Assembly: GCA_028279405.1 (NCBI GenBank)
Contig: JANQNU010000046.1
Span: 1-57,399, forward strand
Origin: Phycisphaerae bacterium
Lineage (GTDB): Bacteria; Planctomycetota; Phycisphaerae; UBA1845; Fen-1342
Direction of reading: 5' to 3'
Length of the DNA stretch: 57,399 nucleotides
A program made the position numbers and the translations under genes. The notes under the pieces were generated by a model that did no database searches, was not told the origin of the DNA, and was given only the letters and a program-made list of their open reading frames with translations. This document shows, piece after piece, positions 1 to 7,806 of this stretch; position 1 is the stretch's first letter; each line of letters starts with the position of its first letter.

Positions 1-822
1 GCCGCCGCGAGCGGTCGGCTTTACGTCGGCGCGGCGCAAGGAGTCTGGGAGGTGACGGCCGATGTCGGCGAAGTCGTCAACGCTTATCCCGTGCCGGACG
101 CAGCAGAGCAGCGAACCGGGTTCAACGCCGCCGCGGTCGCTGACGGTCAACTCTATGCAACGCACTCCGGTCTCGGCTGTTGGATGTGGCCCCTAGACGC
201 ACCACTGGAAGCGGTTCCGCTGCTGGAGCCGACGGACGGTCGGCCGCGGACCCTCCGCGCGGTCTTGAGCGATGGGGACAAGGGCGTGTTCTTCTCCGGC
301 GATAATCGCGTGTATTGCGTCGATCCGGCGGGAGAGTGCGGAACGCTCCTCGAGCCGCTCGGTGACGTCATCCACGCGCTCGCAACGCTCGATCGGCGGC
401 TGTACGCCGGCTTGGGCGATGGGACGGTCGTAGCGTGCGATCTTGACGCGCCACGGGCATGGGAAACAGTGCATCGCGGCGTTCAGCCGATTGAATCGCT
501 GCAGGTTCGGCGTTGGGGCGACCTTGTGGAGTTGGTGCTCCCCGAGGCCGACCACGGCGTGCGCGGAATCTACGCGCAGGAGAGCATCTCGACGACGCTG
601 CTTGCGGGTGGCGCCGCGATCCGCCGGGCGTGGTGCTGTGACGACCTGGTGCTGGGATTGAGCGCACACCGCGATCGGCTGTTTATTCTGTCGGTGCGTG
701 GCGCGGAGCAGTTCCCGCAGGAAGTGCCACTGGCGCGAATGCTCGGCCGCTCGATTCAGGACGCGTGCCTGGTGGAGGAATACACCGGTCCGCAATTGGT
801 GGATGGCGCGCCAACGGCTTAA
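1..822 (+). CDS. Beta-propeller-like protein, 5' end cut by window
   Basis: The reading frame is open from the first base and stops with TAA at 820-822, so only the last 273 residues are seen and the true start lies upstream. The protein is made of repeating short beta-rich units with phrases such as RLYVGAAQGVWEV, QLYATHSGLGCW and RLYAGLGDGTVVACDL, spaced about 40-60 residues apart, which is the look of a WD40/PQQ-like propeller reading out stored values. No catalytic motif or membrane segment is visible in this part. It converges on the next gene, with a GC-rich hairpin between the two stops. The function is unknown. Confidence 0.7.
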   Translation, partial: AAASGRLYVGAAQGVWEVTADVGEVVNAYPVPDAAEQRTGFNAAAVADGQLYATHSGLGCWMWPLDAPLEAVPLLEPTDGRPRTLRAVLSDGDKGVFFSGDNRVYCVDPAGECGTLLEPLGDVIHALATLDRRLYAGLGDGTVVACDLDAPRAWETVHRGVQPIESLQVRRWGDLVELVLPEADHGVRGIYAQESISTTLLAGGAAIRRAWCCDDLVLGLSAHRDRLFILSVRGAEQFPQEVPLARMLGRSIQDACLVEEYTGPQLVDGAPTA

Positions 823-828
823 AGCGAA

Positions 829-852
829 GCGGGCCACCCGAGGGCGGCCCGC
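829..852. terminator. GC-rich hairpin between convergent genes
   Basis: A 7-bp stem, GCGGGCC (829-835) with GGCCCGC (846-852), has a partly paired interior. It sits just after the stop at 822 and just before the end of the minus-strand gene at 865. A GTTT follows on the plus strand but there is no long T tract, so it is a weak bidirectional terminator candidate. Confidence 0.45.
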
Positions 853-864
853 CGTGTTTGGACG

Positions 865-3800
865 CTACGGGCAAGCAGCGCTATACCAGGTACTGTTTTG
901 CGTGTCGTAAATTGCGATCCGTGACTCGGGGGCGGTCAGTGTCGAGCCGCCAAAGTCGAATTGCTGCGCCGGAAGAGTTGCGTAGTCGTAGTGATCCACG
1001 ACCAGCAGGCTATCTCCGTTCTTATCCAGGAAGCGGCGAACGGTAATCCCGGATGATACGTTCGATATCCCCCAGTCGTGCTGGTAGAGCGGATCGCGCG
1101 ACCACCAGCTTACACATTCACGGAGGTCGATGGCTAACTTCGCAAGTTCATGAATGATGTACTCTTCGGCCGTTCCGTCGTAGTTGATTCGGAACAGATT
1201 GTACTTGTGACCAAGGTTGAACGTTTGGCGCGGGCCCCAGTACTCCGGATTGGCTCCCGGGTCAGCGCTGGCACTCAAAGGAAGAGCCGTATTGCCCCAG
1301 GATAGGCCTTGACTGTTGGTTTGCCCATTGAAGTGGATGCGGTCGTTGAGTAGATAGGTGCCGAACTCCGGATACAGAATGGTTGCTTCGATGTTTCCGG
1401 CGAGTAGGTTGTCGAGCGTAGCTTCACAATCGTTCTCGTCTCGCGCGCCTCGGAATGTGTCACTATCGCGGTAGATCGAGCCATCATTGAGATACGCTGC
1501 AGGGTATATATCGACCGCACCCTCGATCAATCCGTCATTGGCCAAGTCGCCCATCAACGTCTTGCTGAACAGTTCGGCAACGAACAACGGACGTCCGAAG
1601 TCCTTGGCTCCGATTACATCGTAGTAGTAGGCGTTCGTATCCGGAACGAACGTCTCGATCTCGGTGATCCAACCATTCAACCATTCGAGACCGGTTTCCG
1701 AGATCATCGGATCAGCCCAATAGCAGCTGGGCAGCGACGCAGTGCTGTCGAGCCCGGTTCCCATCAGTGATCCTGCCGCGATCGGTCGTGTGTAGAATCC
1801 GATGTGGGCATTGGAGGGGGCGGAAGTCACATCGCCGGCAAATGTGTCGAGATCAAAAGCCCCGGTTGGGCTGAAGCGCGAGTTTGGGACGCGCAATAGA
1901 TCGCAGCAGCCGCATGCATCTGTCGCGTCCTCCATCACAGAGTTTGTGGTGCAGTCAGCCGGACTGTTCGGTGTGCAGGATCCGCCGGCCTTTGTCATCT
2001 GGCCCCAGAATTGGACCCAGTTAAACAGATACTCGTCCTCGGCTGTGTCCCAAAGTCCCTGGATGTATTGGTGCGGTACCGGTACGTCCACGAGCGGCGG
2101 TTCCTGCATCAACTCGGTGTCACTGAACTCGCTCAAGAGCACGGCTAAAAAACCGTGAGAATCTGCCTGCCACGCTGGGAAGTCCGGGCGGAGGTCGTTA
2201 GCGGCCATCTTGTGCTTTAGCCAGCGCTGGTAGGGTTCCACTGCCTTGGTCCACGGCGTACGGTTGTCGGCACCCTTGAAGAACAACCCGTATTGGGCGT
2301 GGAACGTGTCGGAACTGTTCTGTGAAATAGCATCTTCGTATCGGATCGTTTGTCGGTGCTTCCCCGCTCCGATCCGACATATACGCGGTCCCTCCGATCC
2401 GGTGACAGTGCTCCAGTTCACTGCTGCGACGACGCGCGCCGTATCACCATCGGCCAGGATCGTAATCGGGCTGAAGGAGTTTCCAGGGTACTCGCCGCGA
2501 TGAAAGTCAGGATTCGAGTTGAAAAGCTCCCACGACCAATCAACGGTGGTCGGCGTCACCATCGGATCGTTAGGAATTCGTTTTAGCGTATTGTCAGCCT
2601 TCAGCGCCACTCCAAGGAAGTACGGAACGAGGATGAAGTCGTCACCACCCTCGCTTATCGTCGTGGCGTCTCCGTCCGGCCCGACTGCCACGCCAGCACT
2701 CGGATCGTACGGGAAGTAGACGGCCGCTAGATCGTCCGTCTTCTTGTTCGTGACGTCGAGCTTCCAGAAGCCGCCGCCGAGGTCGGTGAGCGTGGCGTCG
2801 TACTCGTTGGCGACCGTCTTGTTGATCGTCGTTGTGCCGTCGGTGTAACTGACTGTGGAGCCGGTGGAGAAATCGATCTCCGCACTGGTCGGTGTCATCG
2901 TGTCCCATTCCAGCCGCACCTCGGGCAGCGGAAGCGGTTCTTCCGCGGCCGTCCAGAATTGATCAGCGCCGATATCCCAGTCGCCGACGGCCCGTCGACG
3001 GTTCTTGAGATCGAAGCGTAGCAAGAGATCGGACTGGCTTTGGCCGACCGCGTCCAGCGCGTTCGGCGGTGGTGGCATTGTAGCCGATGCGTACTCCTTG
3101 CGCCGGTAGATGTCGTTGGCGGTATCGACGTAGTACTCGCCTGGCAGGATGCCCGTTGCCGCCAATGTTCCCGGTGCGGTCGTATCCCCGCTGACGTTGT
3201 TGTTCGCTGTAACTGTCGCGGCAATGCTGTAGTCGTTGACGAAGTCGTAGGAATCGCAGTTCCGGATCGTGACACCGCTCACGCCGGATGCCACGGAGAT
3301 GCCAGCCGAGCCCGTCGTTTCTTCGCCGAAAAAGCTACAATTGATGATATTGGCAGTGTTGATGTCGTTTGGCAGACTGACACCGATGTCGACGTTGTAG
3401 AACAGACAGTTGTCCACTGTAATGTCCATCGTCGAGATGTTGCCCGCATTGCAGTTTACGCCGCGCGTTCCCGCCGAGCCGCTGACCCACTCATGGATGA
3501 TGCATCGTGTCACGCGGAACGTACCGTTCGGCGAGCGGAGCCTGAGGCCGCTCTTGGCGGGATCATCCACAATGACCTCGAAGCCGTCGATTTCGAAGTT
3601 GACCCCCGATTGGAATACATGCAACACCTCTCCTTCGCCCGCAACCATCGACAGCAGCACCGGGTGCGGCGCCGCTTTGCCGACATCGGCTGCCTCCCAC
3701 ACATCGTTGCCGGTGGGGTCGGGATCGGCGGCAACACCATTGTGTCGCGCATCCACCATTGGTCGAAGGATTACCTTGCCGCCATTGAATGTCATGCCGC

Positions 3801-4092
3801 CGAAGAGATTCGTGTCAGTCCCATCGTGAACGGTGAATACCTCCGCCGCGCACTCACCGACGTAGGTCTGGTCAACGGCGTTGGAGGTCATGTCCCCATC
3901 TGGATCGTCAACCCAGTCCAAGAACGCGCGGATGTCCGCGAAGTCGAAGCCGTTCATCGTGCCGCCGGCCCCGATCGTGACGATGATCTCGTCTGCCGTA
4001 TAGGTCGGATACGGCTGCGCCTGCACCTCCTGACTGGCCAATTGGCTCAATATGCCCACGAAACAAATGCCAACAGAACATATCCGTCTCAT
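865..4092 (-). CDS. Large secreted beta-helix protein with DUF6259-like region
   Basis: The protein has 1075 residues. A signal peptide (charged MRR, hydrophobic core, cleavage near QEVQAQ at about 26) sends it out of the cytoplasm. Residues about 150-290 read as a right-handed parallel beta helix, with repeats of the type DITVDNCLFYN, ANIINCSFFG and VTIRNCDSYDF. From about 400 to the end the sequence resembles the large uncharacterised DUF6259 type found on putative carbohydrate-active secreted proteins; this assignment is from memory of the family and is tentative. The start ATG at 4092 has a good Shine-Dalgarno sequence (AGGGAGGT) about 7 bases upstream. Base composition looks less GC-rich than its neighbours. 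A polysaccharide-directed role is an inference; no catalytic residues could be assigned. Confidence 0.75.
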   Translation of the reverse strand: MRRICSVGICFVGILSQLASQEVQAQPYPTYTADEIIVTIGAGGTMNGFDFADIRAFLDWVDDPDGDMTSNAVDQTYVGECAAEVFTVHDGTDTNLFGGMTFNGGKVILRPMVDARHNGVAADPDPTGNDVWEAADVGKAAPHPVLLSMVAGEGEVLHVFQSGVNFEIDGFEVIVDDPAKSGLRLRSPNGTFRVTRCIIHEWVSGSAGTRGVNCNAGNISTMDITVDNCLFYNVDIGVSLPNDINTANIINCSFFGEETTGSAGISVASGVSGVTIRNCDSYDFVNDYSIAATVTANNNVSGDTTAPGTLAATGILPGEYYVDTANDIYRRKEYASATMPPPPNALDAVGQSQSDLLLRFDLKNRRRAVGDWDIGADQFWTAAEEPLPLPEVRLEWDTMTPTSAEIDFSTGSTVSYTDGTTTINKTVANEYDATLTDLGGGFWKLDVTNKKTDDLAAVYFPYDPSAGVAVGPDGDATTISEGGDDFILVPYFLGVALKADNTLKRIPNDPMVTPTTVDWSWELFNSNPDFHRGEYPGNSFSPITILADGDTARVVAAVNWSTVTGSEGPRICRIGAGKHRQTIRYEDAISQNSSDTFHAQYGLFFKGADNRTPWTKAVEPYQRWLKHKMAANDLRPDFPAWQADSHGFLAVLLSEFSDTELMQEPPLVDVPVPHQYIQGLWDTAEDEYLFNWVQFWGQMTKAGGSCTPNSPADCTTNSVMEDATDACGCCDLLRVPNSRFSPTGAFDLDTFAGDVTSAPSNAHIGFYTRPIAAGSLMGTGLDSTASLPSCYWADPMISETGLEWLNGWITEIETFVPDTNAYYYDVIGAKDFGRPLFVAELFSKTLMGDLANDGLIEGAVDIYPAAYLNDGSIYRDSDTFRGARDENDCEATLDNLLAGNIEATILYPEFGTYLLNDRIHFNGQTNSQGLSWGNTALPLSASADPGANPEYWGPRQTFNLGHKYNLFRINYDGTAEEYIIHELAKLAIDLRECVSWWSRDPLYQHDWGISNVSSGITVRRFLDKNGDSLLVVDHYDYATLPAQQFDFGGSTLTAPESRIAIYDTQNSTWYSAACP

Positions 4093-4669
4093 CTCGAAAC
4101 CTCCCTATGTTGAGAAAAAACGACGGATTCGGCGCGCGACCGACGCGCGCTGTTCGAACGCGCAGCAACACGGCCCCGGGCGTGCTGACTCGCCGCCCCT
4201 ATTTGCAGCAGTGAACCGCCTGACGGCGCAGCGCCGCCTTCAGGAACTCCCGACTTGTTCCAGCATGATCCCGCCACCGGCCGTGAAAAAACTGACGACC
4301 TCCGGCCGAATCGTAGGCAGCGCGCCGCGTTTGGAAAGCAAGAATGTGTCGCTCGATTCGCACCGCGATCACTTGCGCGCCGCGTCAACGATTGCGCTAG
4401 TCGCTCGACGCCGTCGTAACTCGTCGCTTCTTCGGAAGATACGTTTTCGGACGTTAGGGGGCGAGAAAGCGACTCGACGCGCAAGACGGCGCCACTTTTT
4501 CGGACATTTCTGACTCTTCAGAATCCAGGGCGTGACACTTGGAGTTCAAGCGGGCGCGCGGTCGCTGCACCCCGACCCGAGCGACGATAAGCACGTAGTT
4601 AGTTATAGGACGTGATATTTCGGAAATGTTCTTGAAACGTTACAGGAGAAGTGTTACGGTTGGGTGGTG
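4093..4669. other. 577-bp divergent intergenic region
   Basis: This lies between two divergent genes and must carry both promoters, but I could not place a convincing -35/-10 pair for either. A loose inverted repeat CACGT...ACGTG lies about 80 bases before the plus-strand gene. Open frames here lack start signals and conserved content. No RNA gene was recognised. Confidence 0.4.
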
Positions 4670-5920
4670 ATGACGAACATTGTGCCGTCAATAAAGGCCG
4701 GGCCGTCGGATTCGGATTCGTTTCAGCGTGAGGCGACCGAGGTGGCGGGTCGGATTCGGGAACCGTTGGCGCGGGTGATCGAGCGTGTTTGCGGGACGAG
4801 GCCGCGGCCGCATGACGTCTCGGACGGGTTCGGCGTGCATCCCAAGCTTGGGTGGCAGCTTTGGCATTTGACGTATACCGACGACCCGCTTTCCGCGATG
4901 CGGTACCTACCGGGTCGCAAGAGTTTGGACACGTGGCATACGGCGGCGATGAAACAGGGGATCGACATCGCCCAAATCGACGCCGTGCTCGACGCCTGTG
5001 CATCGTTTGAACGGCTCGTCCGGACGCATGCGCCGGACCGCGAGATGCTCGAGATGATGCTGGAGTCGAGTGCGCTGCCGATTGACGAGAAGGCCGAGCA
5101 GCGTTGGCGGAGCCAGGCGTTTCGCGGCAACACGTTCATCTTTGGCGGTCGCGCCCGGACGATGCTCGCGACAATCGTGCTGAATGTGTCGGAGCGGCCG
5201 GGCTTTTTCGACATGGTGAAGCTCAATGGACTGATCGGATTCATGCGGACGCGGCCGAACCTGCGTTGGCCGTTCGCGCAATCGGTGATCTATTCGGGAA
5301 CCGAACAGCGTGATCCATTGCGACGGCCGTTGGCGGCCCCCGTTCTGAATCGAACCGGAGTCCCGCTTCTGGAGCAGCATTGCTCGGATCCATTGCCGCC
5401 GGTCGAGCGTAGGGTGTCCGAGGCGGGAATGCTGGAGGATGACATCCTGCCGGGGCCGGTCGGGCAGACCGGCGCGGCCGATATCGTCACTGCGGAGATC
5501 GGCCGCGAGGTGGCGCCGGTCTATCGAACGCACGAGGGTGAAGAGGCACTGTTTGGCACGGGGATTCGCACGCCGAGCGAGACGCTGCTGATGGACCATA
5601 TCGTCCATCGTGATTTGTTCGGTCCGGTTCAGCGGACGCTCCGTGTCTTCAGTGAGCTGGTCAATCCGACCACGCGCGATCCGCGGGACGTGCTGGAGAT
5701 TTCGGAGAAGCTGGTGCATATCGGCTCGGGGATTCGGGGGGCGCGGACGCCTGACGTTCCCGGATACCGGTCGATGCTGGAGTTGATTTTCAGCGAGACG
5801 GGCTGGGACCCTGACCAGTTTGATATCTATCGCGTCCGGATGAGCTATCCGCCGATTCCCACGTCGGTCATGGTGCATCATGCGTTGCCGACACCACCGG
5901 ACGGGTGGCAGGGGGAGTGA
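4670..5920 (+). CDS. Uncharacterised protein, possible N-terminal helix-turn-helix
   Basis: This soluble protein has about 416 residues, with no signal peptide or membrane segment. The ATG at 4670 is preceded by two in-frame GTG codons (4664, 4667), and the nearest AGGAG (about 4643) is too far upstream to decide between them. Residues about 40-90 (a segment around DVSDGFGVHPKLGWQLWHL, then a proline-glycine turn at YLPG) look like a short helical domain in which an HTH could sit. The rest, including a PFAQ stretch and a C-terminal PPIPTSVMVHHALP, matches no family I know. It may be a planctomycete-restricted regulator; that is a guess. A PEP-CTERM gene follows 43 bases downstream. Confidence 0.6.
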   Translation: MTNIVPSIKAGPSDSDSFQREATEVAGRIREPLARVIERVCGTRPRPHDVSDGFGVHPKLGWQLWHLTYTDDPLSAMRYLPGRKSLDTWHTAAMKQGIDIAQIDAVLDACASFERLVRTHAPDREMLEMMLESSALPIDEKAEQRWRSQAFRGNTFIFGGRARTMLATIVLNVSERPGFFDMVKLNGLIGFMRTRPNLRWPFAQSVIYSGTEQRDPLRRPLAAPVLNRTGVPLLEQHCSDPLPPVERRVSEAGMLEDDILPGPVGQTGAADIVTAEIGREVAPVYRTHEGEEALFGTGIRTPSETLLMDHIVHRDLFGPVQRTLRVFSELVNPTTRDPRDVLEISEKLVHIGSGIRGARTPDVPGYRSMLELIFSETGWDPDQFDIYRVRMSYPPIPTSVMVHHALPTPPDGWQGE

Positions 5921-5963
5921 GTTTGTTTGTTTCATGTCCCAAGGTAAGCAGGAGGACGAAGGT

Positions 5964-6665
5964 ATGCGAGATCTGATGAGGGTTGCGGCCATGGTGGCCG
6001 TGCTGGCCGGCTCTACGGCGCTGGCCGATGTGTTCCACGACTATGAGGACCTCGCCGAGGGATTCTACGGCGAGACGTTCCAGCACGCGGGCGTCACATT
6101 TCGCGATGTCAATCGTGTGAGCGGCATGTGGCCCAGTGGCGATACGTTCGGGCCGGACGGCGTGGATGGGCTCGGCAACGAGAACATCATCGAGAACGCG
6201 ACGCTCTTGTATGACGACTTTCCGGATTTCGGCAGCCGGCGCAACGGGCTGACGTTCGGTCGTGCGTTCATTCCGGGTGACAATCTGTCGGTCGGCGCGC
6301 TCGCGTCGGTCTGGATGGACCTGGAGGAACTGGGCAACGCGGCCAGCCTCGAGATCGCGTACTTCGAGCGTGGTCCGTGGGGCGGTATCGAGTATCACCT
6401 CGACGCGTTGCGCAACGATACGGTCGTGGCGAGCGATTCGTTCGTGATCGCGGGCGGTGGTGGCCGTGATGCGCCGGCGGTGAACAGCCTGTCGGTGACG
6501 GCTGCGGAGTTCGACACGTTGCACCTTTACGCGACGTACAATGGCTCGTTCAGCGGCCCGCGCGGGTTGATCGACGATCTGTCCATCACGGCCGTCCCGG
6601 AGCCGGGCACTTTGGCGGGTTTGCTCGGGTTGGCGATGGTGGCTGCCGGTCGACGGCGCGGATAA
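5964..6665 (+). CDS. PEP-CTERM sorted exported protein
   Basis: The protein has 233 residues from the ATG at 5964, chosen because AGGAGG lies 8 bases upstream and because it gives a clean signal peptide (MRDLMRVAAMVAVLAGSTALA). The mature part is an acidic, aromatic-rich beta domain of about 180 residues. The C-terminus carries a PEP-CTERM signal: VPEPGT, a hydrophobic stretch, then GRRRG. Such proteins are normally processed by an exosortase and sent to the cell surface or matrix. No enzyme motif is visible. A strong terminator follows. A longer frame opens at 5880, but the extra N-terminal residues are charged and lack a ribosome binding site. Confidence 0.8.
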   Translation: MRDLMRVAAMVAVLAGSTALADVFHDYEDLAEGFYGETFQHAGVTFRDVNRVSGMWPSGDTFGPDGVDGLGNENIIENATLLYDDFPDFGSRRNGLTFGRAFIPGDNLSVGALASVWMDLEELGNAASLEIAYFERGPWGGIEYHLDALRNDTVVASDSFVIAGGGGRDAPAVNSLSVTAAEFDTLHLYATYNGSFSGPRGLIDDLSITAVPEPGTLAGLLGLAMVAAGRRRG

Positions 6666-6696
6666 TCGACGGAACGTTGTCACCTCTCCTACGAGA

Positions 6697-6739
6697 AAGA
6701 GCGGAACGGTCCGGTCGACCGCTCCGCTCTTCTTTTTTT
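6697..6739 (+). terminator. Rho-independent terminator after PEP-CTERM gene
   Basis: AAGAGCGGA (6697-6705) pairs with TCCGCTCTT (6723-6731) in a 9-bp stem whose loop holds a further CGGTC/GACCG pairing. It is followed by C and seven T. It serves the plus-strand gene ending at 6665. The A-rich 5' side could give weaker termination for the minus-strand gene ending at 6784. Confidence 0.85.
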
Positions 6740-6783
6740 CATTCCATCAGTTACTCGGCTGGGCGGCCGCTGCGCTGCGTTCG

Positions 6784-7674
6784 CTAGCGCCGACGGATCA
6801 GCGCCGCGCCACTCAGCAGGAGCAGCAGCGAAGCCGGTTCGGGAAGCGCCGAGAATCCAACGTGTTGGAAGCTGGAGCCGCCGACGGTCGTGCTGACGAC
6901 CTCACCGGTATCCGGGTCCAGTGTTCCGTAGTTCGTACCGGCGGTCCAGAACCACAAGCCGTTCTCGAGCAGCCAAAGGCCGCGGATGCCGTTCACATCG
7001 AAGAACCGCAGTTCGTTTCCGTCGGCGTCGTACTCGTAGATGCCGGCCGGGACGCTGAAGCCGCCGACGATCAGGTTGCTGTTGGGCAGTTCGACGATCT
7101 GTCGCGGGAAGTCGATCCCTGTCTGGCCATCGGAGTCGTGGATCGGTCCAAGGTCCGTGCCGTCCAGCGCGAAGCGCTCGAGCTGGTCGTCGCCGCTATC
7201 GCTGACGAGCATGTCGTTGTCACGGAACAGGATGAACCACGGGCTCTCGATTCCGGTGGCGAACGTTGATTGGTTCGAGCCGTCCATGTCGAACCGCTGG
7301 ACCGTGTCGTTGTGTACGCCGCTCGCGACCGAGACGTAGATTTGACCGTTGCGGACTGCGATGCCGCGGATGTTGTCGATTCCGGACGCGTCGTTGTCCG
7401 TCACGGTACGCACGAAGTTCCCGCTGTAGTCGTACTCCATGATCGCGTCGTTGGTCTGATCCGAAAGCAGCAGCGAGCCCGCGCCACTGTCGATGATCGT
7501 CGTGACCGTCGCCAAACGTCCGTCGTCTGGAATGAACGAGTCATTGATCAGCGAGCCGTCCACCGGGCTGAACGACCAGACGCGGTCGGTGCCGGAGTCA
7601 GGGACCAGCAGGACGCCGTCAGCCAGCGCTGCCGACGTTGTGAGCACACAGCAAACCATCAATAGAGCGCGCAT
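6784..7674 (-). CDS. PEP-CTERM protein with NHL-like propeller
   Basis: The protein has 296 residues from the ATG at 7674, supported by a GGAGGG about 8-10 bases upstream and by the signal peptide MRALLMVCCVLTTSAALADG. The body is a run of NHL/SMP-30-like blades (for example GTDRVWSFSPVDGSLI, DAIMEYDYSGNFVRTV, IYEYDADGNELRFFDVNG) that would form a beta-propeller. The end, LPEPASLLLLLSGAALIRRR, is a PEP-CTERM sorting signal, so this is the second exosortase substrate beside the one ending at 6665. A longer frame to 7761 lacks a ribosome binding site and would bury the signal peptide. The binding partner is unknown. Confidence 0.8.
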   Translation of the reverse strand: MRALLMVCCVLTTSAALADGVLLVPDSGTDRVWSFSPVDGSLINDSFIPDDGRLATVTTIIDSGAGSLLLSDQTNDAIMEYDYSGNFVRTVTDNDASGIDNIRGIAVRNGQIYVSVASGVHNDTVQRFDMDGSNQSTFATGIESPWFILFRDNDMLVSDSGDDQLERFALDGTDLGPIHDSDGQTGIDFPRQIVELPNSNLIVGGFSVPAGIYEYDADGNELRFFDVNGIRGLWLLENGLWFWTAGTNYGTLDPDTGEVVSTTVGGSSFQHVGFSALPEPASLLLLLSGAALIRRR

Positions 7675-7707
7675 CTTCCTTCCCTCCAGAGAAATAAACC
7701 CGCGGGC

Positions 7708-7737
7708 AGTATATACGTAACCGGTTCTGAAACCCAA
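7708..7737 (-). promoter_or_regulatory. Candidate sigma-70 promoter for propeller gene
   Basis: Read on the minus strand, TTGGGT (7732-7737) is followed by 18 bases and then TATACT (7708-7713). The -10 is close to consensus and the -35 is moderate. The start codon is 34 bases downstream. A palindrome TGCCAA-TT-TTGGCA lies just upstream at 7744-7757 and could be an operator. Confidence 0.4.
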
Positions 7738-7806
7738 GAAAATTGCCAATTTTGGCAGCACTGGGTCGTGAACGGCGAGGCTACGTGGTCGTTTCAGCCG
7801 GCTGCA

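Noticed and set aside
3040-4113. 357-codon plus-strand frame opposite the beta-helix gene
   Set aside because: It is antisense to a gene with a signal peptide and repeats, and its composition is unlike a protein.
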